Below are positions 60,216 to 64,000 of a DNA stretch of 64,000 nucleotides, one piece after another (positions within the stretch are counted from its first letter, which is position 1; every line of letters begins with the position of its first letter). The notes under the pieces were generated by a model, which saw only the letters and a list, made by a program, of their open reading frames with translations, had not been told where the DNA came from and ran no database searches. Origin of the DNA: Tetragonia tetragonoides (Eukaryota > Streptophyta > Magnoliopsida > Caryophyllales > Aizoaceae); assembly GCA_038025085.1 (NCBI GenBank), contig CM076143.1, forward strand, positions 10,377,001 to 10,441,000, read 5' to 3'. The position numbers and the translations under genes were made by a program.

Positions 60216-62100
60216 ATGGAAGAAAATCAAGAACCTCCAAAACAACCATCCACCATTTCTGAACCTCCAAAACATCCGGCCACCAGTTCTAAACCCCCGA
60301 AACATCCCGCCAATCCCGAGCCTTCGAAACAAACCGCCAAAGCATCCATGGCTGAACCCTCTTCAAAGAACCCATCAAAGATCAAACCTTTAATAAAATT
60401 TGACAAAAACATGAGCTTTATTCTTGAACTTGGTCCTGCGATTAAGCTGAAACACAGCTTATCTTCTCTAACCGATCAAGAATTCAACTCACTTGGTACA
60501 GCAATGATCGAAGTGGAGCATGACGTTGTTGAGATTACAGCTCGAAATACTGAAACCAAAACCTTGGGATATCTTCGGTTGAATGCTTCGGGTTTTATTC
60601 GATTCGAGTTTCGAAAGCCCTTAAGGAGGACGAAGATCAACTTGGTTAACATTTTTCAGGAATTGGAAATGGCTTCTGATGCGGATACTGTCACCATTTA
60701 TCATATTGACTATTCTGATGAGCTCTCCTTTCGATTTGGTATTATCATCTCTTATTCAAAATTTAATTACAAATTTTTTTTTTCTTCTGAGTTTTTGCTG
60801 CTTCATTCTTTTGATTTGATCGCTTTCCTGAACATGAATGATAAAGAAACAAATTTGCCCTCGTTTCAGTTTGGTGTCAGTTTTGCTGTTTCTTTGGATT
60901 TCTTGAGACATTTCCATCACATTTGTATCGCGATAAATTTACTCGTTAAAGACATTTGAGGCCTAATTTCACATGTCGACGAGTCTAATCAGCTGTTGTT
61001 CAAGTTCTGTATGTTCTGCAAAGGTCTTTTCTGTGTTTAGCAGCTTCTTTTGATTTTGATCACTTTCTTGGAAGACAGATTCAATGCTGTATACTTCATA
61101 GTACACAAATAGACATACTGAATTTCATGAACACACCCAAGTGTAAGGGTTGGATGCAGGGGCGGATCAAGGATTTTACAACTGGGTATGCACAAATCAC
61201 AATTAGAAAATCGACCTGGGTATGCACTTGCATAGGTATTGTTCAATGTGGATCCGCCACTGGTTGGATGATGATGAATTTTCCCGACTTATTTCAGGAC
61301 GCAAACCTGTGATAAACTTTGGCGAAGAATTACATGAAATTGAGGCTGAGTTTGAAAAGGTTCCAGATGTTACCTACGCGTGTGATTTTGTTCTAGGCAA
61401 TCCACCTCTGAGGCACATCCTTAAAAATGTAGAAACCACTACAAATAAAATTGGTACTTAATTCTGCTCCTGAAAATCTACTCTTTTTCCTCACTAGAAA
61501 AGTATTTCTGCACTGCAGCTTTTACTATCAAATTTCATTTGCCTGTTTAACAAATTCTTACCTTGTTAGCTGTATATATTTCAGTTTTCTTTGATTTATC
61601 ATACAACAAGGTGACTTTTGTTGTGGCACTGAAGTTAATGCCAAATGAATATGACACAAAGGTATGTTAAACAAAAGCTCAATTTTGTTGCTACGAAGAT
61701 ATTAGGTGCTATTATGATGTGACTGTGCATGAACAAATAATTAAGGAAATTTTGCAATTTCAAACAATTTCTCTTGCAGAAAGGTGGAGTTAGGGGGATG
61801 AAACCTGGCCAGAGGCATCGTGTATGGTTCCAGTGGCCTTACTGTGAGGCTTTGATGAAGGCCTCCTACGTAGCAGAAGGGGTTCTTTTATGCCTTGTTA
61901 CGGACCCAAAGAACAGCATCATGTGGCGGTTCAACCTCCGAGAACTTGGGGATCTGGTGTTTATCAAGGCATTAACTAAGTTTGAACCTAATTATCAACC
62001 TGGAATGCCTGAAGGCAAATCTCATACTGATGATAATAACCCAGCAAAGAAGTTTGAAATCCTTGTTCCACTTGACAAAGTCCCTTCTACAGCTACCTGA
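60216..62100 (+). CDS. Intact PCNA-like clamp protein (358 aa)
   Basis: Exons 60216-60738, 61298-61453, 61585-61661 and 61780-62100 keep one open frame with GT-AG borders and phases 1, 1, 0. A Pro/Lys-rich N-terminal tail (about residues 1-58; PPKHPATSSKPPKHPANPE) precedes clamp domain 1: FILELGPAIKLKHSLSSL, then LGYLRLNASGFIRFEFRKPL and DADTVTIYHIDYSDELSF. Exon 2 begins domain 2 with the connector ELHEIEAEFEKVPDVTY, the surface that in true PCNA docks PIP-box partners. Exon 4 gives CEALMKASYVAEGVLLCLVT, then WRFNLRELGDLVF, and the family tail KKFEILVPLDKVPS. Canonical PCNA is about 263 aa, so this has extra N- and C-terminal tails. It is the best candidate for a working member. Ring formation and DNA binding are inferred. 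Confidence 0.82.
61157..61262. mobile_element. hAT-type MITE in intron 1 (106 bp)
   Basis: Its ends CAGGGGCGGATC and the complement of CAGTGGCGGATCC are flanked by the 8-bp duplication GTTGGATG (61149-61156 and 61263-61270). It lies about 30 bp upstream of the exon 2 acceptor of the intact clamp-like gene and leaves the acceptor untouched. Confidence 0.88.
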
Positions 62101-63330
62101 AAATACATCAGGATGGATTTTTAGTCATATGATATTAAATGGTTCCGTTGCTTTTAGGAGTTTTGAGTAACTAGATATGTTGGTTTGTCTGCATACTATC
62201 TGTCGGCACAAGCGCAACATAACTTAGTCACTATATTCACCATATGTTTGCTACTTGGATGATTTGGTGAGTAGTTTTAAGATGGTGACTTAAAGAACTA
62301 TGCCATGTTCTGTATGAAATTGAGCAATTTGCTGTGATATGCCCGTTCAATATATGATTCACTACTATTTGTTCGATAATCTGATCATTGTCATCATACT
62401 CATGTTGTAGAATGTCCACTGACCCTGAAGTTAATTCGAGCAAGTGAAAGCACTAAATGGCTGTTTAATAAGATGAAATGGAGCAGAAATGATGTCTATT
62501 GTGTGGTACTCCAGAAATCATACGAGAACTTGTCAGACTAATATTTCATCTTCATATGCATCTTAGGAAAAATTCTTCATCATATTTTGCTAGGAATAAG
62601 CATGGTGGTTCAACATCGAAGCAAACTATAGAGAACAACAAGAACAATGGTCAACAAGAACAAAAATAACAAACGAAATCATTCGGCCCCAACTCAATTG
62701 GCCTACATCCACAATGAACTTCACGTTTGTGGTTTCAATGACCATTTTCCTGCAGTATATCTATCATGCACCAACTGCATCAGTCGACTTCTCTAATTTG
62801 AAATGTATGTTACCAATGTAACTGCTTCCTGTGAGTCCGTGCTAATGTTCACATTATTCCATCCAGTCCTCTTGAATTATTCATCTTAGTGCCAGGAAAA
62901 TGCTCCTGACCAATGTGTTATTGGTGGGTAAAGCCTTCATTCCAAGTTCCTTTCCAATCCCAGTTGCCTAAACCTGCACAGTCAGTAGACCAATTCTACT
63001 TTTTCAAGGAGACATCCACATTAATTTTCGCGAAGCCCATCTCAGGTGGTTCCCAAAGTCACAAATGTGGGAAGGAGTATTACCTAGTTGTTGGTAAGGT
63101 GGTTTTGTTTAAAAGGAATAGAAGGTGGTGGGGGTAGGGAGCGGAAAAACTCACAGGCACTATAACAGATTCTGGTTTTCATTATTTGTGGAGATCAACT
63201 AGGGAAAAAAAACATGAATCAGGTCAGTTTATAGGAGGAGAAGTTCATGGATTTGCTGTCTAAACTTTCCATATAAGGATACAACTTTGGCTCCATCTTT
63301 GCTGATTAGCAGGTTTTCACAAAAACTCGT
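62101..63330. other. Intergenic
   Basis: The first 300 bases resemble the 3' flanks of other family members. Beyond that I see no gene. Confidence 0.6.
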
Positions 63331-63332
63331 AT

Positions 63333-63420
63333 GAGGCGGCCTCAAGGTGAAGCCCGAACAAGCATGACGTCGTTCTTATGTCAAGCTTGGGTATAGAGGA
63401 GGCCTCACCTTGAGGCGGCC
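63333..63420. repeat. Stem-loop element (GGCCTCAAGGTGA)
   Basis: About 16 bases (63339-63354) are complementary to 63401-63416 (GGCCTCACCTTGAGGC) with one mismatch, around a 46-bp loop. It looks like a small palindromic MITE. No target-site duplication was found. Confidence 0.6.
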
Positions 63421-63559
63421 TTATAGGAGACCTTTTGCACAAGTTTAGTCATAAAGAGGCAAAAGAAGTATAATGACCAAAACAAACAAGTTGCCTTATT
63501 TTTTATTTATATATTGTGCAAACAAGTAATCCTTATTAGTAACTCAACACTCAAGTAAT

Positions 63560-64000
63560 CCAGAAACCTCTCTCTCTCTTTCTCTCTAAATTGGCACTCC
63601 AGCTTGAGCTCCAGCATCGGTAGGCGAAGCTGATACAATGTCACCCTCTTTCATTAATCGAAGTAATATACTTTGGTCTGTATGTATAAAAACTTTGGCG
63701 ATTTCTTGAATTGTTGTGATATGCCCTTTCATCAATATTATGATTCCCTACTGTTAGTTGGCTAATCTGAACATACTGTGCTATTTTAGAACGTCACACC
63801 CGACCGTGCAGTTAGTTCATGCCAGTGCATATATGTTCTTGTTTTACATGCTTCAGCACTTCTCTTGTAAATCAGAAGTGTAGCATGAAAAAAGTACCCA
63901 AATAGTATATAATCAGTTAATCTGCTGATTGCTAAAACATTTTCTTTCCATGTTTTATCTTACAGAAAATATCTAGTATTTAGAATAGATAAATAGAGAT
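63560..64000 (+). pseudogene. Fragment of family leader and 3' flank
   Basis: CTCTCTCTCT...AGCATCGGTAGGCGAAGC and GATACAATGTCACCCTCTTT (63570-63655) match the leader of the B-box gene and the 50.5-kb fragment. They are followed directly by sequence like 50070-50390 (3' flank). The coding body is missing. It runs to the edge of the window, so more copies may lie beyond. Confidence 0.6.

Noticed and set aside
39071..62100. Satellite DNA rather than a gene cluster
   Set aside because: Conserved splice phases, open exons and motif conservation across diverged copies are not expected of satellite DNA.

Overview
The window reads as nuclear DNA of a flowering plant, very probably a eudicot. It is AT-rich and holds GT-AG introns, Ty1/copia and LINE elements, a tRNA-derived SINE, CACTA, hAT-type, Tourist-type and Helitron-like DNA transposons, one plant F-box gene, and a plant-type B-box zinc finger. 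No rRNA gene, functional tRNA gene, CRISPR array or bacterial operon was seen. The exact species cannot be read from the sequence.

Layout. 1-18 kb is mostly transposon debris: a LINE 3' end, hAT and Tourist-type MITEs, an (AT)n tract, a copia gag-pro-integrase remnant, a broken RNase H-like ORF, Helitron-like ends and a SINE. 19.0-19.96 kb holds the 5' part of a B-box gene, almost identical to the copy at 38.6-39.3 kb, followed by the leader of a second related gene. 20.1-26.9 kb is a CACTA transposon carrying a second CACTA and two hAT MITEs. 26.9-34.7 kb is a reversed copia fragment, then a pseudogene split by at least four insertions. 35.8-37.0 kb is an intact F-box gene, with a broken copy at 38.1 kb. 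39-62 kb is the most notable part.

The 39-62 kb region, plus the pseudogene at 28.6-34.7 kb and scattered fragments, is a direct-orientation cluster of divergent relatives of PCNA, the eukaryotic DNA sliding clamp. The copies share four exons with the same intron phases (1, 1, 0). The translated exons follow the clamp in order: a first domain ending in the DDGSD-like segment, an interdomain connector of the form L-x-E-I-D-A-E-F-x-x-V-P-D, then the second domain and the C-terminal domain. One copy (39.07-42.3 kb) is fused to two N-terminal B-box fingers, a serine-rich linker with an exact 162-bp repeat, and a C-terminal LSM12-like LSm fold. The next (42.4-45.1 kb) ends in CCHC zinc knuckles, one of them assembled across an intron. 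Copies at 47.7-49.9 kb (346 aa) and 60.2-62.1 kb (358 aa) have complete reading frames. The copy at 51-57.8 kb is split by a young copia element, and several others are fragments.

Reading the genes together: the cluster looks like a lineage-specific expansion of a clamp-like protein that has repeatedly gained or lost accessory modules (B-box, CCHC knuckle, LSm, disordered repeat linkers). Transposon insertion and recombination have broken several copies. Function is unknown. The clamp assignment rests on my reading of motif order and exon structure, and no database search was run.
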